Below are positions 50,116 to 60,096 of a DNA stretch of 64,000 nt, one piece after another. Location of the stretch: assembly GCF_000150275.1 (NCBI RefSeq), contig NW_002060952.1:1799737-1863736 (forward strand). The letters run 5' to 3'. The position numbers were made by a program, and so were the translations under genes. This DNA comes from Trichoplax adhaerens. Its lineage: Eukaryota > Placozoa > Uniplacotomia > Trichoplacea > Trichoplacidae. How positions within the stretch are numbered: position 1 is the first letter of the stretch; each line of letters opens with the position of its first letter. The notes beneath the pieces are model-generated. The model ran no database searches. It was not told where the DNA came from and saw only the letters and a list, made by a program, of their open reading frames with translations.

Positions 50116-50255
50116 AACACATACATAGGAAGATATTGATTTAAGCTATCGAATAACTACGAGCAAATAAAAGAAATAGACAAGTAGAATCACAGCTAAG
50201 GAAAAGACTGAAAGTTAATTTATTGCCACTTAACCGAATTTTGATAATTGTCGAT

Positions 50256-51542
50256 ATGGCTGACCAATTAACTATTAACGCTTTCTTGATCATCGCTGTC
50301 TTTTATATCATCATGATGGCCGTCTCGATTCCAGCCAACTTATTAATTATTATTGCTACTATCACCGATAAAAAATTACGATCGCCAACCAACATGCTGG
50401 TATGCAATTTATCAGTAGCTAGTTTAATTATTGCTACTTTACGTATCCCTGTTAAGCTATACGAATTATTGAACCCGGATGCGAGCTTTCTCTTTCCTAA
50501 CTCAACAGCTATGTGCCAGTTTCAACAAATTTTACCAGCTTCTTGCGTATTATGTATTTCGATAACTTTAACTACAATTTGCGTTGATCGTTTCATGGCA
50601 ATTATGTATCCAATGAAGCAACACTTAAAAATGACTCTAATTAGGTTATATATCTTTTTACCTTGTAGTTGGATCGTTGCTTTTGCTTGTTTTATTGCTT
50701 ATGCTTCTTATGCAACACTGTTTCCTTATAAAGGCAATATTTATTGCGTACCAGTGTATCCAAAAGGTCAAAACGATATTATTATACATGAAACTACCGC
50801 CAACGAAACATATCCTCGAACGATTGAAGCAACCAAGATAGCGATATGGAGTTTATTTATACCTTTTGCTTTTCTAATCCCCTCAATTATCATGAGCACA
50901 CTCTATATCCGTCTTGTGTTACATCTATGGTCTGGTAAAGGTCCAAGCGATGAAACACATACTATTGCACTAAGGGATCAAATTAAAAGGCTTAAACAAA
51001 AACGGCGCGTGATTAAAATCTTAATAGCATGCTGCACCGTTTTTATCGCCACCAATTTACCATACTATATCATCATAATGCTTTTAGATATGGGATTTAT
51101 AACAGTTGCCAATACTAGTATTGTAGTTAATACGCTAATTATGGTTAATTTATCTGCAATTGCCTATAATCCCATCATTTATGGCTATTTTAACAAAAGT
51201 TTTCGCTACCGTGTCGATGCTATGATACGCAATATGGTTGGCCTGACGCCTCGACGTCGTCGAACTTTCACGGTTAGTTCCAATACAGCTACCTCACAAG
51301 CGCCTAATAACTCTCAACGCTATAGTCCAAGACAACCGGGCAAAACTAACCCGAAAGAAACCTATCTAAAAACTACACCTAGAGAGCCTGCTAAATCATG
51401 TATTAGAGAAAATACCAAGCCTAAAGTAACCGAATCAGTTAAAAATACTGAAAGAGCATCCATTGAGACCACTTTAACAGAATCTGTTTATTCTTATTCT
51501 ATTGAATCATTCAGACATTCCAAATATTCTTCGGATGTTTAA
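50256..51542 (+). CDS. Class A GPCR, paralogue 4 of 5, with long Ser/Thr-rich tail
   Basis: 428 residues in one exon, starting at ATG 50256 (MADQLTINAF); the open frame behind it begins at a TTG. Seven helices. AN is at 27-28 of TM1. TM2 reads NLSVAS (51-56), with Ser at 2.50. C87/C164 form the disulfide. CVDRF is at 109-113. P209 lies in TM5. ICL3 contains RLKQKRRVIK. TM6 reads TNLPYY (266-271), with Asn at 6.48. NPIIY is at 305-309. The tail from about 315 is over 110 residues. It carries RRRRTF and then a Ser/Thr/Lys-rich, disordered stretch ending SDV. A run of possible phosphorylation sites suggests arrestin-type regulation (inference). Ligand unknown. Confidence 0.95.
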   Translation: MADQLTINAFLIIAVFYIIMMAVSIPANLLIIIATITDKKLRSPTNMLVCNLSVASLIIATLRIPVKLYELLNPDASFLFPNSTAMCQFQQILPASCVLCISITLTTICVDRFMAIMYPMKQHLKMTLIRLYIFLPCSWIVAFACFIAYASYATLFPYKGNIYCVPVYPKGQNDIIIHETTANETYPRTIEATKIAIWSLFIPFAFLIPSIIMSTLYIRLVLHLWSGKGPSDETHTIALRDQIKRLKQKRRVIKILIACCTVFIATNLPYYIIIMLLDMGFITVANTSIVVNTLIMVNLSAIAYNPIIYGYFNKSFRYRVDAMIRNMVGLTPRRRRTFTVSSNTATSQAPNNSQRYSPRQPGKTNPKETYLKTTPREPAKSCIRENTKPKVTESVKNTERASIETTLTESVYSYSIESFRHSKYSSDV

Positions 51543-53485
51543 CAATACGTTAGTAATGATTCATCAAGTAAAGTTTAATGCGAGTTAAATTTCGAACTAG
51601 ACTTCCGTCTAACAAGACTCTACATATCAATCAATATCATCTTGAATCAAAACTAATATTGCTCTTTTGAATTAGATTACTTTTTCGCGATCTTGCGACC
51701 ATAATGTGTACTCATTGCTCACATTTTATCACATTTATTACAGAAAGTCATTTTTGGATGTAACAACATATTTTAACAATGATATATAGGCATATGCATA
51801 AGTATAAATTTTAATCTTGCAAAGCAACATCGAAGATTGAGCAATCCATTTAGATTTGACACAATGAATAACACATAGTATCGTGTTTATACTTGCGAAT
51901 CATATAAAATCTATATTTTTATACCTCTGATGCTTTATATATTAATAGATTATTCTATAGTATCACAAACTGAAACAGTATCGTCTAATTTGAAATTGTT
52001 TTTCTGTGCTTTGCATTCATTGACGCATGATAACACCTTATTCAACTAAAAACGATGGATGTATATTGTCAAATTCAAGTTATACCCATTACCACATCAG
52101 GGCATATAATTTTTCAACAATAAATTAAAAATTATGTTACCATTACTAAGCTTTATACTATATAATTTTATAATAGATGTATTAACTATGGTATATCTCA
52201 AGTTTCATACTCGACGTTACGAAAGTCGAGTAGATATATTATGTACAATCTGTGCCATTACTAAATTAATTTTGTAAACTTGTCTACCAATACAACATTG
52301 ACATGGTGATTAGTTTAATTAATAATGGAGACCTTAATCCTTTATTATCAATAATAAAATACTATCATAAACCGAATACTATCGAGATCACAATTTTTTT
52401 GCGTTATAGGAATTCATCAGTATCGTTATAGCTTTGACGATGGTAATCATTAATTGTAAGAAAACATTTAGGAAAAGTAATGATAATGTAATTATTAAAA
52501 AAATCACAAATTACACTTCTATGATTGAAATTACTCTTCGTAGTTTGCATGCAATTAGAAGCATTTTGTTGGAAGTCTTCCATACTCTATCTAATTGCTA
52601 TTTAAAAAATATAATTTACGACGTCATATGCTGTGATGAAGACTATTTCTTAAAAAACAAGCATGAACTTTAGAGCAAACTATTTACTTGTTGGCTATCA
52701 TGTAATATTTTTAATAATTATAGTAATTCAATAAATTAACATCACAATAGCGCATTAGTGATATTGTCTAACTTCTTTTAGTATCAATAAGCTTAAATTC
52801 TGCCTTCAATTATATCCTATTCTACGCACTGTGAACAGTCGTATTTTAACTATAACTTCATTAATATTATTGACATTTCATTAAATACTAAGTACTTTGA
52901 CGTAATGAATTTTCATATAAACAAATTATTAGTAAACACATTCATCCAACACTGATCATAACGATAAACACTTTCTCGTAAATAATTAAATGTATATTGT
53001 AAAATACTTCTGGATCTTGTTATTGGTATAAGATCGCATTTATAAGGAACAAAGAGCTTGTTTACGACAGTAATTTCAAAATAAGATAAAAATTATGTTA
53101 TTTCAATTTATCGAAACTAGTTCAGTGAAGGTTATAACTAAAAGGACGATGTCTCTGCTTGTAGTGATCGTATAAAATCAAGATATACTCATGTTCACTG
53201 CTAGTGTAATATTGATACTAACTTAATTACTTATAAATTCATTAAAATAATATTAATAATCGAAAGTCACCCTTGGTAAATGCGATCATATTCTTGACAC
53301 TGTCTTTGCGAATCAAAGTTCAATTTTTAAATACTGAAAGATTTTTTTATTTGTAACATTTACCATAGTGGCCCTAATTTAATTACCAAAATTTTAGATA
53401 TCTTTAGTATTTACTCAGTAAGAGCCAAAAATTTAATTAAAGTATTTAAGTTGTACTCCAATTTTTTTATTGGGTGCGTCATGTA

Positions 53486-53546
53486 GTATTAAAAGTTTCC
53501 TGTACTCAATGATTATAAGCATTGAGTACAGGAAACTTTTGAATAC
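53486..53546. repeat. Perfect 21-bp inverted repeat with 8-nt loop
   Basis: The left arm 53491-53511 (AAAAGTTTCCTGTACTCAAT plus G) is exactly complementary to the right arm 53520-53540, with loop ATTATAAG. Allowing one bulged base, the stem extends to 53486 and 53546. It would fold into a stable hairpin in RNA or mark the arms of a very small palindromic element. No other copy was noticed. Confidence 0.92.
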
Positions 53547-54769
53547 ATTTATGAACATTATAGACTTCGCATCAATCGGATAAGTACTAATAATATACTA
53601 GGCGTTTTTTATAGACAAATTGCAATAATATGCGGTTACTTGTGGGTGCATTATTCACCTGTAATATAGTTATGTCTCTAGTGACATCAATTTGCATGTG
53701 AATTTTGATGTCATTTAAGCGTTCCAAACAATTATCCTGTAAATGTGCAATAACCTTAATCTTTATGTACAAAAGATGTTCTAAAAATGTCTATCAGGAT
53801 TTAATTTAATAACTCTTACAGTAAATTTTCAATTATAGAGCATTGAAGTTGTAATAAAATTACTATCGAAGTGAAATCACTGACAAATGCTTCCTTTCGC
53901 ATCTATTAAATCTCAAAATAGTTAGAAAAATTAATTGATATTCAAACTGATAATTAATCCTTTCAATGAATTGATCGAAATTTGTTCAGTTGTTAAAATA
54001 ATCTCAGCAAGATCTTCCACCTTTTATCTACCTTTCTAATAACGCAATTATCATCAAAAGAAAATTCATAGCTGATATTGTAAACATAAATTTTATTATA
54101 ATTTCTAAAATTAGTAGTAGTAGCTATCAAAGATTTTAGTTTTAGATATAGATTGCATAGTATCGTAAATATGGAGTGTTCATATTACTTAAATCATTGT
54201 AATCTGTCTTAAGCTCAGCTTGATACGCTTTTTATTAAAAGAATTCTGTTTGGCAATTAAATTTTTTTAATTTTTAATGAACTGCAATCTGGAAAGATAG
54301 TAAAATAATTTAAATGTACTTATTATGTACAGTATCAGGTAAATGTCTTTTATAGAGCACCTCCGCGTGTACTTGCATAAATTTTAGCCGGCAAAGTGAT
54401 ATATGAGTACTGACAAGTGTTGGCATATTACGAATGTTTCGAAACTTGCACAGGACAAAAAACACAAATCCTCCATCCATTGTATTAATTATTACACAAC
54501 TGCGTGTGTCGAAGTAGAAATTATTAATTTAAGTATTAATGATAACTGTTGGCAATAAAAATATTTTAGTTTAACAATGTATGAGTTACTAGATACTATA
54601 TTAGTTTCAGTTAATTCATCTTATTCATAATTTGATAGAAATCTCAAGTAAATCATGCAACAGGCAAGACGAAAGGAAAAGCGTTCGGGTAATAAACTTA
54701 TCAATTTGTTATTGCGACTTAATGGGCAAGATAAGATTTGTTACAGTAAAAGCATTCTGTAACTAATCG

Positions 54770-54916
54770 TATATAAATCGTGAATTTTGCTGTAATAAGT
54801 AGATTGTCAGATAGTCAGATAGTCCTTGGTAGTTAGACGAACCTAACTTCTGTAATAAAGTGAAATTTGCAAGAAACTGTAGTTCTTGATTTATTGTTTT
54901 GAAGATCACTTTATCA
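54770..54916 (-). mobile_element. 147-bp dispersed element, copy 2 (inverted relative to copy 1)
   Basis: Matches 39489-39636 on the opposite strand along its full length with essentially a single base difference. Homology ends abruptly at TATATAAATCGTG on one side and TTTATCAC on the other. The near-identity contrasts with the heavy divergence of every other repeat in the window, so the copy is recent or under constraint. Confidence 0.75.
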
Positions 54917-56723
54917 CAGTTACCATTGTAAATTTTTTTAGAACAACTTACATCATGCCGTAGATAATACTGTACAGGGTTCGGTTCTCATCGAAACTAC
55001 TCTGATTACGAGAATAAATAAATTACATCAATACTGCTGTAGTAGATGCGCTAAAAGATCTAAATTTCTGAATTTCAGTTGAAGATTGATTACCAAGTGA
55101 TCACTTAGGGTTCGAACTCTGAATGTTTATATATCACATACGAAAACTTTAGTGCATGCATAATATAAAACTGATATATGGCAACAAACACACAATATAT
55201 CTTTACGATGTTCAAATACATTGACGAAAAGCATCTGTGTCAAATTGTGAACATAATTATTAATCATCGTAATTTCTAAATTAGACTGGAGTCCTTTTGG
55301 GATACAGTTTAAGATCAGGTCTAGTTGATATAAATATAATAAGAATCTCGATCAAGTTCATTAACTCTTAATGAAGCAAATTAAATCAGTTAATAAGTAG
55401 TTATTTGTGTTATGGTAACCTTTCAGTACGATAACTTAACTTTTTTAATAAACTACCTCAACTTGATAGCTAGCATATTTATAGATCGATCAGTTGTATT
55501 TTATAATCATGTACAGTTTGTTAGCTCCGTGGACCATAAATAAGTTAATAAAGGGCCAAGGTAAAAATAAGGAAATCTAGTAGTAAAATAAGGCAAATAA
55601 GCACTGACTACATTATAGTCCATACTCAGATCAATCATTTCGCGATAGCTGGTGTGTCATACTATTTTAGGGCATAGAATTTATGGAAAATTGTCCAAAC
55701 TTTACTTTAACCAATAGTATGGCTAAAAGCAATTAAAGTCTTTAACAAAATTTATTCGCCTATCTTGGATAACTAATGAAGCTTATCATAGTTTAACACG
55801 TAAATAAAAAAAACATAATTCGATTTAAGAGGAAAGCTTTACTGTTGTATTATGAGAATGAAAATTAAGTCATACTAAAATTCTATAGCAGCTTTCAATC
55901 AAACGAAATACTACGGTTAGCTATATCTATCACAGATTTCTACTTTATGAAGCTGTATCTATTCGGATTATCAGTCATTATTGCATAAGATACAGAGATT
56001 ACTTGGCAGAAATCTATCACCAGATGAACGTAACTTTCTTTAAATTGTCATACATTCAGGAACAACATCACGGAAAGTAAGTTTTAGACTAATTTATTGC
56101 TAATAAGAAAAAGATAATAACCCAAAATTTAGCGATAGGAAATACTGACATAAATACAGTAGCTATTTCAAAACAGCCTGAATTCAACCTAGAGTTTTAT
56201 TATAGCGAAGATCAACAAACAAACAGTTTAAGTACATCATTTCGGTACTTGATATCGACAGAATATGTCATCAAGTGAAGGCCCATTAAACCATTTAATA
56301 TACGTATTCAATCAAATACTGCCATAGAACCATAAAAATTGAAATGCTTACTAAATCTTTGGCATCACTAATCACTAACTGCTATCCATACAAAATGAAT
56401 TCTGAACCATTAATATCGATATGATAGTTGGATTGAAGTGCTTATGTACATCTTACTCTATTGATGAAAAGAATGCCGATAACGATTGTACCTGTAGTAA
56501 ATTAAACAAGGATCACATTCATAGATATTATCTTCTAATAGAAATTTTAATCGAAAGTCGTAGCCTACTCTGATCACTGACCAGCCTTGAGATAAAAACA
56601 TGGAGAATCTAAGTATAACATATTTGCCCTTTTAAATATAAAAAATGATCCTAGTTCCAGCAATGTTTTTTCTCTTAACTTCTTAAATCTATTTATAGAA
56701 TATCATGACTTTTATTCACCTAC

Positions 56724-56953
56724 AGTTTTCAAATCATAGAAATATTTACCCTGATTAAATACCGTATCTAAGGTGGAAGTAAACATAGTAAATATCTTCG
56801 GTGCCATAGCTTCACAATTGTAAACTTTAGTATCAATATTGAATTTATCTTGATGAAAATATGTAACTAGGATATAGCATAAAGCTTCTTTAATAAAAGT
56901 CGGCCGCTTTAATAGCAATTTATGACGGATTAGGATTCGGATAAGAAATTTTG
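56724..56953 (-). CDS. Orphan exon-like open frame, unknown family
   Basis: On the minus strand an acceptor-like CGTTTAG (56960-56954) opens a frame that contains RHKLLLKRPTFIKEALCYIL, FHQDKFNIDTKVYNCEAMAP and FNQGKYFYDLKT. A donor-like ACT|GTAGGT follows at 56724/56723. Its length (230 bp) and composition suit an internal exon, but no partner exon was found and I do not recognise it. It may be a relic or chance. Confidence 0.25.
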
Positions 56954-58986
56954 CTAAACGTTAATTTTTTATGAATAAAAGTTAGGCAACAAGGATCTAA
57001 TTCCTTCCCATAAAAAACCAATTAACAGAACTCAACAAAAACTGAATGAGTCTTATCTACTGCAAAGGACACCTTAAAATTAAGCCGTAAGAAATAAATA
57101 ATAGCATAACTGATGTATTTTAAGTCGTTCCTAAGGAGTTTTAAGCGAGTAGCCTATCATCTGTTACTGTCAGCATTGTTAATAATTATAATTATTGAAA
57201 ATTCTTTACGAAATGCAATAAAATTAATTTCCCTCCATTCTTACTGAGACAATGATGTCATTATACTTTAAATTGCCTAATATTATTTAACCAACTCTTA
57301 TGAAAAGCATCGTGTCCGTAAGAACAAATTTTGATTATAGTAATGAGTCTGAAAGAATAACTATTTTCGCTAATGCTTTGATTTTATCACAGTAGTTTTT
57401 CAGCCGTATAGTTAATAGGTCACACGTGAAAGCTAGACATTTCAATGCTGATTTGGTAACTAATATTGATATTCTATTACGATTATATGATTGCCGTTGC
57501 TGGTAATAAAAGGGAAGTATTGACTAATAGTCACCGGACATTGATGATACAACAACGACAGCAACTATGTACTTAGCAACAATTGCTAAATTCTCTAAAT
57601 TGTATATATCAATTTTACGGTCAGTGCTTTATGACCGAAAAGAAATAGGATCATTTCTGATAATACTTCACATCTTTGGCTGTGACTAATGTCTCAAAAT
57701 AAAGTAAATTAGACAATATTCAATACAATTCAACTTAAACTGAGATTGATCATTTATCCCTGATATAGTACAAGCAAATAAAATCAAGTATTCATTTCTT
57801 CCAACTTATTTGTTGGTTATAAATTAATTCATTGTTTATACTACTTATCAATATTTGTTTTGCCTCCCATCCAAATTATAAACTGTCTACTCGTTCATTA
57901 CTATATCGGAAATCGATCAGAAAAGCTACCGAAAATGAATGAATTGCTATTGCCATCATTCTATCCTGTCAAATCTAACTTGGTATAAAATTATTATTTG
58001 ATAATTTTTTGACATCTTCTTCTATCGATAATTTTTCGATCAATTTTCAATTAAAAATCAATCCAACTTCAATTGAGGAAAACTGTATCAAAGCTGCTTC
58101 ATCGTAATTAATGAACAAAAAATGTGGATTGTTTCTTTTCAAACTTCTACTTCAATATTTTTTATTTGCCCTAATGTTGAATTTTGGCTGCTTTATAGTG
58201 AAGTAGATGGCTCCACAGCAAATACAATTTATGCGTATCATTGATCAGAATCAGCGCTATTATAATAGTTTTTTACTGCTCTCGGAGTAATTTACCTCAG
58301 AGCGACTATGGTGAACAATTAAATTAGTAATTCTAGTAATCCTTTCCCTTTGTGTCATCATGAAGTTGATCTATCGTTGTATCACTGTTTATAATTCATG
58401 TTAATTATTAGAAGTTTGGATATTTAATGACAGTTACAGAAACTTACCAATCATGATATCTCCTCTATTCCATCGTTGATCTATGATACATATCAAACAC
58501 ATTGTAGTTAAGCGTCGGTGTTATAAATCGCCTGAGGTGAACAACATGTTTACCCCCTCATTCATGATAATATTGAATGCATTACTGCCATGTCCTATTT
58601 CAATGGAATAGAGAGAACTGCCTACTCCAGACTTAAATTGTTGCTTTCGACAATACTACCATCGCCATCGTCTGATTTCCTTTTATCGTAAGGGAACAAA
58701 ACATCACTAATCAACCATTGTCTCCTTCATCAGGTAACCAATTGATGATTGTAAGGCTGAAGCCGAAGTAAAATATAATATGACACAACATTATCCCAAG
58801 TTAACATTTAGACATACATCCTACATCACATTGCAAGACAATTGGCTATAGTTATCGTTAGCCATTAGGATAAAGTCGATCTTGAAACCATTTGAAAGCC
58901 TACAAAATCGAGACGGTACGTGAGAGCACGAAGAAAAAAAAGAAAGACGGTGAGAGAAGAGAAAGCTAAAAGATACAGGATCAAAT

Positions 58987-60096
58987 ATGATAAACACGGT
59001 TCGCCGAGATAGCGCCTTTGTTGTAATTGGTGCATTTTACATCATAATTATGGCAGTATCCATACCAGCAAATATTTTAATTTTATTAGCCATGGGATTA
59101 AATAAAAAATTACAGACACCGATCAATATATTAGTTGGTAATCTGTCAGTGGCTGGTTTAGCCATTGCTATTTTGCGGATGCCTTTTAAAATCTATGAAT
59201 TATTTAATCCAGATGCAAGTTTTATTTTACCAACATCGTTTGCTATGTGTCGTTTCCAACAGATATTGCCTGCTGCTAGTGTTTTATGTATATCAATTAC
59301 GCTAACAACAATTTGTGTTGATCGTTATCTTGCTATTATGTATCCTATGAAACAATATTTAAAAATGACTCTTACGCGCGTGTATATCTTTTTACCAATC
59401 AGCTGGGGAGTTTCATTTGCTTGCTTTGGTCCATATGCAAGTATTATGACGTTGCAGACAATTAATGATCGTGTCTACTGTTTTCCAATCTATCCTAAAT
59501 CACCAGCAGATATTAATATTACTAATAGCGATGGTGATTTTGTACGATTAATCACGGCATCTAATATTGTTTTATGGGGCTTATTTATTCCAATTGCCTT
59601 CTTGATTCCATCGATTATTATGGCAACGTTATATTTCATTATTGTACGGCATTTATGGTACGGTGAGGCTCCTGGTGATAAAGTTAAAACTGTTATAGTC
59701 AAGGAAAGAGCTATAAGACAAAAGCAAAAACAGCGCGTTGTTAAACTCTTAATTATATGCTGCTTAATCTTTATTCTAACTAATCTTCCATATTACGCGG
59801 TATTCATGTTACTCGACTTTGGATTTCTCCAAATCCCCAGATCAGATACAACAATTGTGACCAATTCATTAATTATAATCAATTTATCAGCTGTAGCCTA
59901 TAATCCAATTATTTATGGTTATTTCAATCGTAGCATCAAGAAAGCTGTTGATAATTTGCTACGCCGCATTCAGTGCAAACCGCCTATTGAGGAGCATAAC
60001 TTTGTTGATGTCACATGTGTTACAAGAGTGCCAAATGGCCATGATGGCACATCATACTTGAAAAGTGCTGCGTACCATATCAAATCTACCAATTAA
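58987..60096 (+). CDS. Class A GPCR, paralogue 5 of 5
   Basis: 369 residues in one exon from ATG 58987. Seven helices. AN is at 28-29 in TM1. TM2 reads NLSVAG (52-57), with Gly at 2.50. C88/C165 form the disulfide. CVDRY is at 110-114, followed by LAIMYPMKQYLKM. P208 lies in TM5. ICL3 contains RQKQKQRVVK. TM6 reads TNLPYY (265-270), with Asn at 6.48. NPIIY is at 306-310. An N-glycosylation site (NIT) lies in ECL2. The C-tail is about 50 residues, with Cys-Lys-Pro near the membrane (possible palmitoylation). By eye it is closest to paralogue 4 and then 3. Ligand unknown. Confidence 0.95.
   Translation: MINTVRRDSAFVVIGAFYIIIMAVSIPANILILLAMGLNKKLQTPINILVGNLSVAGLAIAILRMPFKIYELFNPDASFILPTSFAMCRFQQILPAASVLCISITLTTICVDRYLAIMYPMKQYLKMTLTRVYIFLPISWGVSFACFGPYASIMTLQTINDRVYCFPIYPKSPADINITNSDGDFVRLITASNIVLWGLFIPIAFLIPSIIMATLYFIIVRHLWYGEAPGDKVKTVIVKERAIRQKQKQRVVKLLIICCLIFILTNLPYYAVFMLLDFGFLQIPRSDTTIVTNSLIIINLSAVAYNPIIYGYFNRSIKKAVDNLLRRIQCKPPIEEHNFVDVTCVTRVPNGHDGTSYLKSAAYHIKSTN

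Larger units (their letters stand above)
43833..50255. other. Intergenic between GPCR 3 and GPCR 4
   Basis: No gene recognised. Contains the ~165-bp tandem repeat at 44152-44486, a short perfect hairpin CTTGTAATTG-GCAG-CAATTACAAG (48094-48117) and an (AT)n-type microsatellite (50091-50115) close to the next receptor. The frame of GPCR 4 opens at a TTG (50223), before the ATG at 50256. Confidence 0.55.
51543..58986. other. Intergenic between GPCR 4 and GPCR 5
   Basis: No confirmed gene. The 79-codon frame at 52434-52673 is Ile/Asn/Lys-rich and starts without a signal, so it is probably chance. Elements listed separately: hairpin 53486-53546, 147-bp element 54770-54916 and orphan exon-like frame 56724-56953. 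A purine-rich tract (about 58920-58978, GAAGAAAAAAAAGAAAGACG type) lies directly before GPCR 5 and may be its 5' UTR. Confidence 0.55.

Noticed and set aside
50223-50255. N-terminal extension of GPCR 4
   Set aside because: It begins at a TTG. The ATG at 50256 fits the family.
52434-52673. 79-codon frame ending in KHEL
   Set aside because: No signal peptide, so the KHEL end has no ER meaning. The Ile/Asn/Lys-rich composition is typical of chance frames here.
55040-55125. B-box-like GGGTTCGAACTC at about 55108
   Set aside because: No cloverleaf could be drawn and the 3' side does not pair with any upstream stem.
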